Shown: positions 1-8,334, counted from the first letter of the stretch. The stretch is DNA of 62,046 bases from Planctomycetota bacterium (GCA_023432465.1 JAEYUO010000131.1:1-62046); one strand, 5' to 3'. Notes: generated from the sequence alone by a model not told the origin. Numbers and translations are program-made.

Positions 1-820
1 CGGCGCGGGCCTCCCCCCCGCCCCCACGCCCCCCCCCACTCCCCCCAACGCCCGCACCGCCGGGCTGCTCGGACAGGGCCTCGATCTGCAGCAGCAGGCA
101 CTCGCGCGTGTCCCTCGCGGCGACACCGGCAGGCTCCAGCAGGAGCTGGACAGCGCGCAGGGCACGCTCCAGTTCCTCCCTCGTCGGTTTGGGCTTGTCG
201 GGGGCGGCGGCGGGCCAGCGGTCGATGATCGTGTCGAGGTCCGTCCGCAGGTACCCGTCATCGTCGATGAACGCGATGATCTGCTCGCCGAGGATGCGCA
301 GGGGCTCATCGACATCCGACAGCCGCCATTGGTCCTGCAACTGCTCGATGAGCGAAGCGGCGCGCGAGGCGGTGTTGGCCATCGCCTCGCTCTTGGCATC
401 CGGCTCGCCTTCGAGGCGCGCGCGGGTGAAGGAGCCCAGGTCCTCCAGCCGCGGCAGGTCCTGGGTGCGGGAATCCTCGTCAAACGAGTTCTCCGCGGCG
501 TCGGGGTGGGTCTCTTCGAAGGAATCCAGGCGCGCAAAGTCGTCCGCCCCGTGCTGCTCATCAACGCGCATGGGGAGGTCTTCGGCGTTGATCTCCGCCG
601 CGGCATCTGCGCGGGCCTCTGCCTGAGCGTTGGCGGATGCGCCCTCGGGGGCATCCTCGCCCTCGGCGAGCTCGAGCGTGGCGTTGGATTCGAGCTCCTG
701 CGCGATGCGCTCCTCCAGTTGCTGGAGCGGCATCTGGAGGATCTCCATGGACTGGATCATCCTCGGGGCCAGCTTCATGTGCTGGCCCATGCGCATGTGT
801 TGTGAGGCGTCGAATCTCAA
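1..820 (-). CDS. rpoN: RNA polymerase sigma-54 factor RpoN, N-terminal part (cut by window edge)
   Basis: Sigma-54 directs RNA polymerase to -24/-12 promoters and needs enhancer-binding ATPases. The frame is open from the window edge to a stop 15 nt upstream of a TTG at 820. The N-terminal activator-interacting region I is clear: MKLAPRMIQSMEILQMPL followed by a glutamine/leucine-rich helix and QELESN. An acidic region II (DAAENSFDEDS) and the start of the core-binding domain (IIAFIDDDGYLRTDLD) follow. I prefer TTG 820, because it gives MRFDASQHMRMGQHMKL, the usual planctomycete-type N-terminus, with AAGGA 12 nt upstream; ATG 796 is the alternative. The C-terminal HTH and RpoN box lie outside the window. 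A consensus sigma-54 promoter at 6396-6411 shows the factor has targets in this window. The family assignment is firm. Confidence 0.9.
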   Translation of the reverse strand, partial: MRFDASQHMRMGQHMKLAPRMIQSMEILQMPLQQLEERIAQELESNATLELAEGEDAPEGASANAQAEARADAAAEINAEDLPMRVDEQHGADDFARLDSFEETHPDAAENSFDEDSRTQDLPRLEDLGSFTRARLEGEPDAKSEAMANTASRAASLIEQLQDQWRLSDVDEPLRILGEQIIAFIDDDGYLRTDLDTIIDRWPAAAPDKPKPTREELERALRAVQLLLEPAGVAARDTRECLLLQIEALSEQPGGAGVGGSGGGRGGGGEARA

Positions 821-1109
821 AGTGCGGTTCGTTCCTTAGGGAGGCGGTTTCTTGGGAGAGGGTTGAACACAAAGGGCGCGAAGGAAGGCAGGTTTGCCAC
901 GGAGAGCACGGAGGACACGGAGGAAGAGACGAAGGAAGGTAGGGAAGATCCGAGATTCGGAGTGCGAAGTAGAAGGACCGATGAGAAGGAAAGGCACGGG
1001 GGCGCTGGCGCGGTTTGCTATCGGCGGAAACGGATTGCGCGTTGTGCGGTGCCCATCACTCCGGCTCACTCCGTCGTCTGCGATTCCTCCGTGGCGAGTT
1101 TCTGTAGGA
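821..1109. repeat. Spacer with nonamer repeats in inverted arms
   Basis: This spacer between rpoN and recR has no credible gene. Three tandem nonamers, CACGGAGAG, CACGGAGGA and CACGGAGGA, occupy 898-924. A decayed inverted partner at about 1066-1100 contains CTCCGTGGC. Peptides translated here, such as STEDTEEETKE, are products of the repeat rather than protein. The same nonamer family recurs at 50589-50757. Confidence 0.6.
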
Positions 1110-1811
1110 TCAGCCTATCGGCCGCCTGCCCTCGATGGCGTCGGCGAGAACGGCCTTGTTGGCGTACTCAAGCTGCGATCCGGTGGGCACGCCCCGCGCC
1201 AGCCGCGTGACTTTCACGCCGCGGCTTGCCAGTTCCTCCGCCAGGTACAACGCGGTTCCGTCCCCCTCCAGGGTCGGGTTCAGGGCGAGGATGACCTCCC
1301 GCACCTGCTCACCGCCGTTGGCGGCGGGGTCATCGACCCGGGCGAGAAGATCGGCGGTGGTGAGGTCGCCCGGGCCGACGCCGTCGAGCGGGCTGATGCG
1401 GCCCATGAGCACGTGGTACACGCCGCGGTACATCGCGGTCTGCTCCAAGGCGATCAGGTCGCGCGGCTGCTCGACGACCATGACGGTGGAGCGATCCCGC
1501 CGCGGGTCCGCGCACACGGCGCAGAGCGTGCCCTGCGGGTCGCCGGGGATGCCGGCGAGGTTGGAACAGATGCGGCATGGACGGACATTCTGCTTGGCAT
1601 CGGCGATAGCGCGGGAGAGGCCCAGGGCGTTGTCGCGCGGGGACTTGAGGATGTGAAACGCGAGGCGCTCCGCGCTGCGGCGGCCGATCCCCGGCAGGCG
1701 GGCCAGCTCGTCGATGAGGCGGAGCATGACCTCCGGATACGCGGCCTGAGCCGCGGAACGGTCGGCGCGGACGGGGCCGGAAGTCGGGGTGGGGTTCGCT
1801 TTGCGGGCCAT
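1110..1811 (-). CDS. recR: Recombination protein RecR
   Basis: RecR forms a ring-shaped clamp that, with RecO and RecF, loads RecA on gapped DNA. The 233-residue product has the expected order: a helix-hairpin-helix segment (LPGIGRRSAERLA, about 39-51), a four-cysteine zinc motif (Cys79, 82, 97, 100), then a Toprim fold beginning with VMVVEQPRDL. The C-terminal segment LAEELASRGVKVTRLARGVP (about 195-214) is characteristic of RecR. I start at ATG 1811; the open frame runs further upstream but loses family similarity there. It is divergent from gmk with about 73 nt between starts, so the two probably share a promoter region. Length and motifs are normal for the family. Confidence 0.95.
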   Translation of the reverse strand: MARKANPTPTSGPVRADRSAAQAAYPEVMLRLIDELARLPGIGRRSAERLAFHILKSPRDNALGLSRAIADAKQNVRPCRICSNLAGIPGDPQGTLCAVCADPRRDRSTVMVVEQPRDLIALEQTAMYRGVYHVLMGRISPLDGVGPGDLTTADLLARVDDPAANGGEQVREVILALNPTLEGDGTALYLAEELASRGVKVTRLARGVPTGSQLEYANKAVLADAIEGRRPIG

Positions 1812-1884
1812 CGGGCGATGGTAGGAGAGGGCGGCGCACGCCCCGGGGCGTCCGGGCGCGGGGTGGCCGATACAGTTGGGCCTG

Positions 1885-2514
1885 ATGAGCGAGGCACACG
1901 AGCGGCACCGGCTTGCGACAGATACCGATGACGGGATGGTGGTGATCTTCTCCGGGCCCTCGGGCGTGGGGAAGACGACGATCACCCGGGCGGTGGAGCG
2001 GTCGATCCCCGGGGCGGTGTTCAGCGTGTCGGCGACGACGCGCCCGCCGACACCCGCGGATGTTGACGGGGTGGACTACCACTTCGTAAACGATGAGCAG
2101 TTTGGCCAGATGGTCGATCGCGGCGAGTTTCTCGAGTGGGTGGACCTTTTCGGGAAGAAGTACGGCACGCCGCGGGCGTGGGTGCAGGAGCAGACCTCGC
2201 GCGGGCGGCTGGTGATCCTGGAGATCGATGTGGTCGGCGCGCAGAAGGTTCGTGCACAGATGAACGACGCGTTCGGCGTGTTCATCCTGCCGCCGAGCGA
2301 GGAGGTGCTGCTCGAGCGGCTGCGGGCCCGGAAGCGAGAGGATGAGGCGGTGATCCAGCGGCGCTTTGCCGAGGCGCGGCGGGAGATCGCGCAGGCTCAG
2401 GCCGGGACGGTCTACGACCGGTTCATCGTGAACGATGTCCTGGATCATGCGATCGGGGAGGCGGTCGGGGCGGTCCGGCAGGAACTGGAGCGGAGACGGG
2501 GCCTGCGCGGATAA
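1885..2514 (+). CDS. gmk: Guanylate kinase
   Basis: Converts GMP and ATP to GDP and ADP in guanine nucleotide salvage and synthesis. The 209-residue product has the P-loop GPSGVGKT at 24-31, the GMP-binding segment SVSATTRPPTPADVDGVDYH, and the family-typical GEFLEW motif and Tyr-Gly-Thr stretch (KKYGTPRAWV). The lid region RLRARKREDEAVIQRR follows. I chose ATG 1885; an in-frame TTG nine bases upstream is also possible. It is divergent from recR. Nothing is unusual about it. Confidence 0.95.
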   Translation: MSEAHERHRLATDTDDGMVVIFSGPSGVGKTTITRAVERSIPGAVFSVSATTRPPTPADVDGVDYHFVNDEQFGQMVDRGEFLEWVDLFGKKYGTPRAWVQEQTSRGRLVILEIDVVGAQKVRAQMNDAFGVFILPPSEEVLLERLRARKREDEAVIQRRFAEARREIAQAQAGTVYDRFIVNDVLDHAIGEAVGAVRQELERRRGLRG

Positions 2515-2757
2515 GGGCGCGGGGGCAGGGGCCTGAATCGACGGTGATGCGATCGCGTGTTCTCGGGCCGGGGCACGGGTTATCGACCGCGCGAAGCTGT
2601 TCCGTCTGTGACGGTTGCGCGGCCCTGTCGGACTGCGTCGGGCGCGGCGGTACAGCTTCACCGTCCGAGAGAGTTGAGGGCCTCGGAGGGGCTGCCGATG
2701 CAGGGGGCGGGCGGTAAGCGCGCCTGGGTGCGTGCCGGTGCCGTCTCGGAGGTATGT
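2515..2757. other. Spacer upstream of motA
   Basis: The open frame of motA continues upstream through this stretch to 2557, but that extension resembles no MotA N-terminus. A GGAGG 5 nt before the GTG at 2758 fixes the likely start. I see no convincing sigma-28 or sigma-54 promoter. Confidence 0.4.
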
Positions 2758-3540
2758 GTGGACAAGGCCAGTGTCATCGGATCGCTGATGGGTGTGATCT
2801 GTTGCGTCGTCGTGGGCTACATGGCCTCGCACGGGCACTGGGCGATGTTCTACTCCGAGAAGGGCCTCATCATGGTGTTCGGGGGCACCATCTCGGTCAT
2901 CTTCATGGCCATGCCCATGGACCGCATCAAGGAGGTCCCGGGCTACTTCAAGCGGTTCTTCTTTGACAAGGGCGCCAAGCCCGCCGAGGCCATCAAGCTC
3001 ATCAGCGCGATGGCGGAGAAGGCGCGGCGCGACGGCATCCTCTCGCTGGAGTCGGACATCTCGCAGATCAAGGACCTGTTCCTCGCCGCGGGCCTCAAGA
3101 TGGCCGTCGATGGCAACGCTCCCGAGACGATCGAGTCCACCCTCCGCATGGAGGTGATGGCGATGCAGGACCGTCACAAGGCGGGCAAGAAGTTCTTCGA
3201 CCTCATCAAGCTCTACGCGCCGGGGTACGGGCTGGTCGCGACGCTGATCGGCCAGGTCGGCATGTTCGGCGGACTGGCGAGCGCGGACATCGGCCACCTC
3301 GGCCACATGCTCGCGGTCGCCGTCGTCGCGACGATGTACGGAACGGTGCTGGCCAACGCCGTCGCCGGACCCATCGGCGACAAGCTGTCGCTGCGTTCGA
3401 GCGAAGAGATTCTCAGCCGCGAGATGATGCTCCAGGGCATCCTCTCCATCCAGGCAGGCGACAACCCCCGCGCAACGACGGAGCGCATGCTGGCGTTCAT
3501 TCCCCAGGCCTCGCGAGCGAAGCTCAAGCTCGCCGCCTGA
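2758..3540 (+). CDS. motA: Flagellar motor stator protein MotA
   Basis: MotA and MotB form the proton-conducting stator that drives flagellar rotation in the inner membrane. From the GTG at 2758, preceded by GGAGG at 5 nt spacing, the product is 260 residues, normal for MotA. Two N-terminal membrane helices (SVIGSLMGVICCVVVGYM, and the hydrophobic segment after EKGLIMVFGG) precede a charged cytoplasmic loop with KARRDGILSLES, the region that in the family contacts FliG. Two C-terminal helices follow (GYGLVATLIGQVGMFGGL and the AVAVVATMYGTVLANAVAGP segment). motB follows after 57 nt, as expected for a stator operon. The rest of the flagellar regulon is not in the window. Confidence 0.93.
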   Translation: MDKASVIGSLMGVICCVVVGYMASHGHWAMFYSEKGLIMVFGGTISVIFMAMPMDRIKEVPGYFKRFFFDKGAKPAEAIKLISAMAEKARRDGILSLESDISQIKDLFLAAGLKMAVDGNAPETIESTLRMEVMAMQDRHKAGKKFFDLIKLYAPGYGLVATLIGQVGMFGGLASADIGHLGHMLAVAVVATMYGTVLANAVAGPIGDKLSLRSSEEILSREMMLQGILSIQAGDNPRATTERMLAFIPQASRAKLKLAA

Positions 3541-3597
3541 TCCGCACCTTGATCCACTTCTGCCTCGCTGATTCGTCCATCAACCCCTCCCTTCACC

Positions 3598-4425
3598 ATG
3601 GCCGACAAGCACGACAACTCGCACGGCGATGACGGGCACGGCAAGGGCCATGGCAAGGGCCACGGCGGCGGGCACGGTCATGGCGGCGGCGGGCACGAGG
3701 AGGGGCACGAGGGCGCGCCGGAGTGGCTGATCTCGTTTGCGGACATGGTGATGCTCATCATGGGCTTCTTCGTGATCCTGCTGGCGATGAACATGCAGAA
3801 GCCCACGGCCGGCGGCATCGGCGGCGAGGGAAAGAACCTCACGGACGATGACGCGATGATGGAGCTGGCGCTCTCGATCCGCGCGGGCTTCAACAATCCG
3901 GTGGACATTCACTCCGACAACCCGACCGAGGCGAACCTGGTGCGGTACATGCGGCAGCGCGCCCAGAAGGGCGACACGCTCCAGCCGGGCCCCGATGGCG
4001 ACAAGCACGATGCACAGGCGCCAAGGCCGTCGGACTACGTGAACATCACCGCGCTGATCCTGTTCGCCGACGGCGAGTCGGTGGTGTCGCAGGATGCGAT
4101 CACCACGATCGCGCAGGCCGCCGAGCAGCTGCGCGGCACGCAATGGATCATCGAGGTTCGCGGCCACGCAAGCGCCGCCGAGACCGCACGGGACAAGGAA
4201 AAATCCATGAGACTCGCATTCGACCGCGCCTTCGCCGTGGCGCAGGAACTCGTCCGGGCCGGTGTGCCGTGGGATCGCCTGCGGGCCGCGGGGTGCGCCG
4301 ACAACGAGCGGGCCGTGCCCGCCGCGCGCGACCTGAACGGCAACCGCTCCAACCAGCGGGCGGAGATCGTCGTGACGACCGAAGCGGTCGCGGCGGACCC
4401 CTATACCGCGGGCAGCGCGAACTGA
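3598..4425 (+). CDS. motB: Flagellar motor protein MotB with histidine/glycine-rich N-terminus
   Basis: MotB anchors the stator to peptidoglycan and carries the proton-binding aspartate. The 275-residue product has an unusual cytoplasmic N-terminus, about residues 3-38, very rich in His and Gly (repeated HGKGHGKGH, GHGHGGGGHEEGHEG). It is followed by EWLISFADMVMLIMGFFVIL, in which the Asp of FADM is the conserved proton-carrying residue. The periplasmic OmpA-like domain (about 140-265) ends with NRSNQRAEIVVTT, matching the NRRVEI-type peptidoglycan-binding signature. It follows motA on the same strand. The His-rich arm could bind metal ions, but that is inference. Confidence 0.92.
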   Translation: MADKHDNSHGDDGHGKGHGKGHGGGHGHGGGGHEEGHEGAPEWLISFADMVMLIMGFFVILLAMNMQKPTAGGIGGEGKNLTDDDAMMELALSIRAGFNNPVDIHSDNPTEANLVRYMRQRAQKGDTLQPGPDGDKHDAQAPRPSDYVNITALILFADGESVVSQDAITTIAQAAEQLRGTQWIIEVRGHASAAETARDKEKSMRLAFDRAFAVAQELVRAGVPWDRLRAAGCADNERAVPAARDLNGNRSNQRAEIVVTTEAVAADPYTAGSAN

Positions 4426-4546
4426 ACACACGTTCCGGGGTGTCGCTTCCGCGCTGCGGGCCGGAGCGCGGCCTGTTTCTCCAGCCGAAATGCCGATGAC
4501 GCCGACTCTGTCTCGCCGCGATGCCGCGGCGAACGGAGCCATGGAC

Positions 4547-5734
4547 ATGAAGAGCAGTTATCGGTCCTATGACGCCGAGCCCGCGTTCGAACGGCTGGAC
4601 CAGCGTGCGATGCTGGACACAACGCTCCCGCTGGTGACGATGCAGATCACCGACAGCGTGGTGGCGGAGGAGGGCTCCGATACAGGGTCGATCCGCCTGC
4701 ACCGCACGGGCGTGCTCGACCAGCCGCTGTTCGTGTACTTCCACATCCAGCAGCCCGACCCGCCGACGCAGCGCGGCGTCGCGACCAATGGGATCGACTA
4801 CATCGGGCTGTCCAACATCGTGCGCATCCCTGCGGGGCGGCGGACGGTGAACATCCCCATCATCCCGATCGACGACCTCGAGGTTGAGGGCGGCGAGGTC
4901 GTCCGCTTTACGATCATGGAGAACTCGGCGTATCGCGTCGATACCACCAACCCGCTGAACCGCACCGGCACGATCGTGATCCAGGAAGACGACTCACTGC
5001 CGCTGGTGACGATCCGCGCGGCGGATCCGATGGCGGCGGAAATCGGCGGCGCGGACGTCAGCGCGGTGGATACGGCGAAGTTTGTGATTCGCCGCACGGG
5101 AGACAAAGCCCTGCCGCTCACGGTCCGGTTCCGCATCCGCGGCAGCGCGACGCACGGGAGCGACTACGAGCGCATCACGCCGCAGGGCGAGCCCGTGCGG
5201 ATCGTCATCCCCGCGGGCAAGCGGCAGGCGCCGATCATGATCCGGCCGATCAACGACGGTCTGTTCGAGGGGGATGAGACCGTGCGGATCATCCTGCAGC
5301 CGAGCACCGACGGCTCCTACGGGCTCAACGGCGACAACCCCTCCGAGGTTTCGTCGTTCATCACGCTGCTCGACAAGCCGCTTGTTTCGCTCATCGTGAC
5401 CGATCCGTACGGCACCCAGTTCCCGTCCGATACGGCCAGCTTCACACTGCTGCGCACCGGCCCGGTTGATCGTCCGTTGCAGGTGCTTTACACGCTCGGC
5501 GGGACGGGCGTGGCCGGGACGGACTATCGCCGCCTGCCCCAAGTCCTGACCATCCCCGCGGGTCAGGCCACGCTGCTCGTGCCGATCCGGGGCCTGGGGA
5601 ACGATCAGATCGGCCCCAAAACCGTGCGGCTGACGCTCAGGCCGGCGAACACGTACAACCTCAATCTCAACCAGCCCATGCTGCTGACGGTGAGCAACTT
5701 CGTGACGCTGCTGGATGAGCCGCTGGAGCAGTAG
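4547..5734 (+). CDS. Calx-beta repeat surface protein with LEPR-XLL-like N-terminus
   Basis: The 395-residue product has three beta-sandwich repeats of the Calx-beta type. Each carries an acidic strand such as VAEEGSDTGSIRLHRTG, a GIDY or GSDY step, an IPAGRRTV/IPAGKRQA/IPAGQATL segment, and a closing LEVEGGEVVRFTI-like strand. Near the N-terminus FERLDQRAML matches the LEPR-XLL motif (FEPLE.R.LL) of planctomycete and proteobacterial surface proteins. No classical signal peptide is visible, which is normal for that class. I chose ATG 4547, with GGAG 8 nt upstream; ATG 4490 and 4541 are possible. It follows motAB but need not be functionally linked. The role is probably calcium-binding adhesion or cell-surface structure. 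Confidence 0.7.
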   Translation: MKSSYRSYDAEPAFERLDQRAMLDTTLPLVTMQITDSVVAEEGSDTGSIRLHRTGVLDQPLFVYFHIQQPDPPTQRGVATNGIDYIGLSNIVRIPAGRRTVNIPIIPIDDLEVEGGEVVRFTIMENSAYRVDTTNPLNRTGTIVIQEDDSLPLVTIRAADPMAAEIGGADVSAVDTAKFVIRRTGDKALPLTVRFRIRGSATHGSDYERITPQGEPVRIVIPAGKRQAPIMIRPINDGLFEGDETVRIILQPSTDGSYGLNGDNPSEVSSFITLLDKPLVSLIVTDPYGTQFPSDTASFTLLRTGPVDRPLQVLYTLGGTGVAGTDYRRLPQVLTIPAGQATLLVPIRGLGNDQIGPKTVRLTLRPANTYNLNLNQPMLLTVSNFVTLLDEPLEQ

Positions 5735-5876
5735 GCAGGTTCGGAGTTCGGATGCCCTCCGCACCGGGGAGTCCCCCGCTTCGCACAGAACCCGAGCCCC
5801 AAGCCCGATTCCCGCCGCCGCTCAAAGCCGCCCGGTCGTGGCATAGGATTCCATTCACTTTCGGAGCCCTGTCGAC

Positions 5877-6143
5877 ATGCCGCACGTCATCGCTGAGCCA
5901 TGCATCGGGACCAAGGACACGTCCTGCGTCGAAGTCTGCCCCGTGGACTGCATCCACCCGACCAAGAACGAGGCGGATTTCGGCAAGCTCGATCAGTTGT
6001 ACATCGACCCCGACACCTGCATCGACTGCGGCCTGTGCGTCGATGAGTGCCCGGTGAAGGCGATCTTCCCGCAGGATGACCTGCCCGAAGAGTGGAACAA
6101 GTACATCCAGGTGAACCTGGATTACTACAAGGCCAAGGGCTGA
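5877..6143 (+). CDS. 7Fe ferredoxin ([3Fe-4S][4Fe-4S])
   Basis: A small soluble electron carrier of 88 residues. The first cluster motif uses Cys9, Cys17, Cys21 and Cys25, with the widened C-x7-C spacing of the seven-iron family. The second is a full C-x2-C-x2-C-x3-C-P motif (Cys48, 51, 54, 58). The C-terminal tail (WNKYIQVNLDYY) is also typical. It is transcribed alone, so its redox partner cannot be inferred from neighbours. Confidence 0.93.
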   Translation: MPHVIAEPCIGTKDTSCVEVCPVDCIHPTKNEADFGKLDQLYIDPDTCIDCGLCVDECPVKAIFPQDDLPEEWNKYIQVNLDYYKAKG

Positions 6144-6464
6144 AGTCCGGCCTTGGTCCAGCTGTCGCCCGTCCGGCGCTCACGTTCCGAACTCTGAAAG
6201 CAATCCACGCTGACTGCCACGCTGACCGGCGCGGCAGGTGGTCGCTTCGGTGAACCCTCTCTGCACCTCCGACAGGACTCCATCCGGCGGCCATCCAGAA
6301 CCGGCCGCGGCGGACTGCAGCCACATTTCTGGCTCGCGTCGAGTCTCAAGCAGCCGCGAGACACGCAGAACCAGACTGGATAACTCTGTCCGTTATGGCA
6401 CGGCGATTGCTCTCCGCATCGAGGGGTGGAAAGGCGAGATACGCACATCGCTGGAGACCGGTCA
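6144..6464. other. Spacer between ferredoxin and dockerin protein genes
   Basis: No gene is credible here. The distal part holds the sigma-54 promoter described separately and a short leader. The proximal part shows no recognisable element. Confidence 0.5.
6396..6411 (+). promoter_or_regulatory. Sigma-54 promoter for the dockerin protein gene at 6465
   Basis: TGGCACG, four bases, then TTGCT: the invariant GG (6397-6398) and GC (6409-6410) are exactly 10 nt apart. This matches the -24/-12 consensus almost fully. It predicts transcription from about 6422, a leader of about 43 nt, and dependence on an enhancer-binding protein. rpoN itself lies at the left end of the window. Confidence 0.8.
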
Positions 6465-7646
6465 ATGCGGAACAGAGTGATGGTGAAGTTGGGCTGTACG
6501 TTCGCCGCTGCGTTCGCGGCCGCGACAGCGCTTGCGGGCACTCCGCCGACCTATCAGGTTCAGTACTTGGGAGCCGGTTGGACGGCGACTGGGATCAATC
6601 AGCAGGGCGTGGTGTGCGGCAGCATGTCGCCCGATGGCACCTCGCTGGTGGCTGGGGTGTCACATGGAGGCGAGCCGTTTGAGTTGCTTCCGTTGCCCCC
6701 CGGCATGCAGACCTCGCGGGCGTTCGACATCAATGACGCGGGAGAGATCGTCGGGGCGGTCTGCCCGAATCAGTACGTGATCTCGCAGCCCACCGCCGCG
6801 ATCTGGAGACCTGCACAGGGCGGGTACACCGTGGAAGTTCTGAGCCCGCTGCCCGGAGATCCGTACTGCGCGGCCTATTCCATCAACAACGTCGGCGACA
6901 TCATCGGCGGATCTGGGCACACAGGTTGGAATCCATCGACCGGCGTGCGATTCACTTCGGGCGGGACGGTCATGCTTCCCGAAGGGATCCTCAGCGGCGA
7001 GGTCAACGATCAGCGTGTCGTGCTGGCGGACAATCGACTGTTGGATCTCGACACGGGCGAGATCGTGACGGTGCCGCTGCCGCCCGGGAACTGGCAGGGA
7101 TTCGTCGGCGCAGCATTGAACAACAACAACGATTTCTGCGGTTACGTTCTCGGATACTCAGGGTGCAGCACGTTCCCGATCCGGTACCGACAGGGGACCG
7201 GGTGGGAGTTCGTCGGCGGCTGCGCCACGACCACCAGCGCGACAGCGATGAATGATCGCGGCGACACGATTCTGTACTACTACCAGACCACCGCCGGTGC
7301 CAGCTTTGTTGACGAGGGATACTTCGCTCTTGGCAGCCTGATCGATCCGTCTCAGGGCCCTTGGTTCGTGCAGTATGGCGGCGCGAACGGGATCAACAAC
7401 TCGCGTCAGATCATCGCCGCGGCGCGGCAGGGTGCCGCGGGGCCTGTCGGCGCGGTGCTCATGACGCCGATCGTCACACACTGCGGTGCGGACTTCGACG
7501 CCAACGGCACCGTCGGCGTGCCCGACATCTTCGCCTACCTGAGCGCCTGGTTCTCGAGCGATCCCCGCGCGGATATCGACGGCACACCGGGCATCGGTGT
7601 GCCCGACATCTTCGCGTTTCTCAGCCTGTGGTTTGCCGGGTGCTGA
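6465..7646 (+). CDS. Secreted HAF-like repeat protein with GC-type dockerin C-terminus
   Basis: The 393-residue product starts with a signal peptide (VKLGCTFAAAFAAATALAG). Its body has repeated short blades with the pattern INDAGEIVGAV, INNVGDIIGGS and MNDRGDTILY, similar to HAF-type extracellular repeats that may form a beta-propeller. The last roughly 55 residues are two copies of ADFDANGTVGVPDIFAYLSAWF, ending in FAGC: the GC-type dockerin. ATG 6465 has GGAG 9 nt upstream; ATG 6480 is an alternative. The gene has its own sigma-54 promoter, unusual for a presumed structural surface protein. The dockerin end probably mediates sorting or anchoring; the function of the body is unknown. Confidence 0.8.
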   Translation: MRNRVMVKLGCTFAAAFAAATALAGTPPTYQVQYLGAGWTATGINQQGVVCGSMSPDGTSLVAGVSHGGEPFELLPLPPGMQTSRAFDINDAGEIVGAVCPNQYVISQPTAAIWRPAQGGYTVEVLSPLPGDPYCAAYSINNVGDIIGGSGHTGWNPSTGVRFTSGGTVMLPEGILSGEVNDQRVVLADNRLLDLDTGEIVTVPLPPGNWQGFVGAALNNNNDFCGYVLGYSGCSTFPIRYRQGTGWEFVGGCATTTSATAMNDRGDTILYYYQTTAGASFVDEGYFALGSLIDPSQGPWFVQYGGANGINNSRQIIAAARQGAAGPVGAVLMTPIVTHCGADFDANGTVGVPDIFAYLSAWFSSDPRADIDGTPGIGVPDIFAFLSLWFAGC

Positions 7647-7659
7647 AGCGGATGCGCGC

Positions 7660-8334
7660 TCAGGCGTTCGGGATGATGCCGCGGTCTGCGAGCAGCTTAA
7701 GGCATGCACGCACCGAGTCTTCGATCGACATCGTCTCGGGCTTGAGCACAAGCTCCGGGCTGCTGGGCGCCTCGTACGGATCATCGATCCCCGTGAAACC
7801 CTTGATCTGCCCGGCGCGGGCCTTCTTGTACAGGCCCTTGGGGTCGCGCTGCTCGCACACCTCGATCGGTGCATCGACAAAGACCTCGATGAACGGGATC
7901 GCGCCCAGCGTGTCCTTCTCGTGCGTTGCGCGGGCTGCATCCCGGTCGGCGCGGTACGGGCTGATGAAGCTCGTCAGGGCGATGCACCCGGAATCGGCGA
8001 AGAGTTTCGCGACCTCGCCGATGCGGCGGATGTTCTCGGCCCGGTCCTCCGCGGAGAAGCCGAGGTTCTTGTTCAGCCCCATCCGGATGTTGTCGCCGTC
8101 GAGCCGGTAGCAGTGGATCCCCCGCTGCACCAGCACCTGCTCCAGCGCACAGGCGATCGTGCTCTTGCCCGATGCCGAGAGCCCCGTGAACCACAGCGTC
8201 GCGCCGGTCGACTTCAGCAGCTTGGCCCGCTCCTCGCGGGTGACATTGCCGTCGTGCCAGTGCAGGTTTGTGCCCTTGGACTGGGCGGCGGGGACAACGA
8301 CGGGCTTGGAAGACGCGGTGGGGGTGATGGTCAT
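7660..8334 (-). CDS. cysC: Adenylyl-sulfate (APS) kinase
   Basis: Phosphorylates adenosine 5'-phosphosulfate to PAPS with ATP, in sulfate assimilation or sulfonation. The 224-residue product has the family opening NLHWHDGNVTREER, the P-loop GLSASGKS at 51-58, the substrate segment LDGDNIRMGLNKNLGFS and FISPYRADRDAAR. The C-terminal GFTGIDDPYEAP is the usual lid segment. I use ATG 8334; the frame extends upstream without similarity. It is convergent with the dockerin gene (13 nt gap) and divergent from the toxin-antitoxin pair. No sulfurylase gene is nearby. Confidence 0.94.
   Translation of the reverse strand: MTITPTASSKPVVVPAAQSKGTNLHWHDGNVTREERAKLLKSTGATLWFTGLSASGKSTIACALEQVLVQRGIHCYRLDGDNIRMGLNKNLGFSAEDRAENIRRIGEVAKLFADSGCIALTSFISPYRADRDAARATHEKDTLGAIPFIEVFVDAPIEVCEQRDPKGLYKKARAGQIKGFTGIDDPYEAPSSPELVLKPETMSIEDSVRACLKLLADRGIIPNA

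Noticed and set aside
863..1210. Open frame with STEDTEEETKEG-like peptide
   Set aside because: It is a translation of CACGGAGGA nonamers; the region is repeat spacer and the frame runs antisense into recR.
2515..2620. Sigma-54 site in GGGGCACGGGTTATCG upstream of motA
   Set aside because: GG and GC are not 10 nt apart; the -12 box is absent.
2557..2757. Extended N-terminus of motA
   Set aside because: The extension lacks MotA similarity and the GTG at 2758 has a well-spaced GGAGG.
2640..2757. Sigma-28 promoter before motA (GCCGAT at about 2692)
   Set aside because: No TAAA-type -35 at the right distance.
1330..3306. 658-codon minus-strand open frame over recR, gmk and motA
   Set aside because: Shadow frame in GC-rich DNA; its peptide is Arg/His/Pro-rich and lies antisense to three recognised genes.
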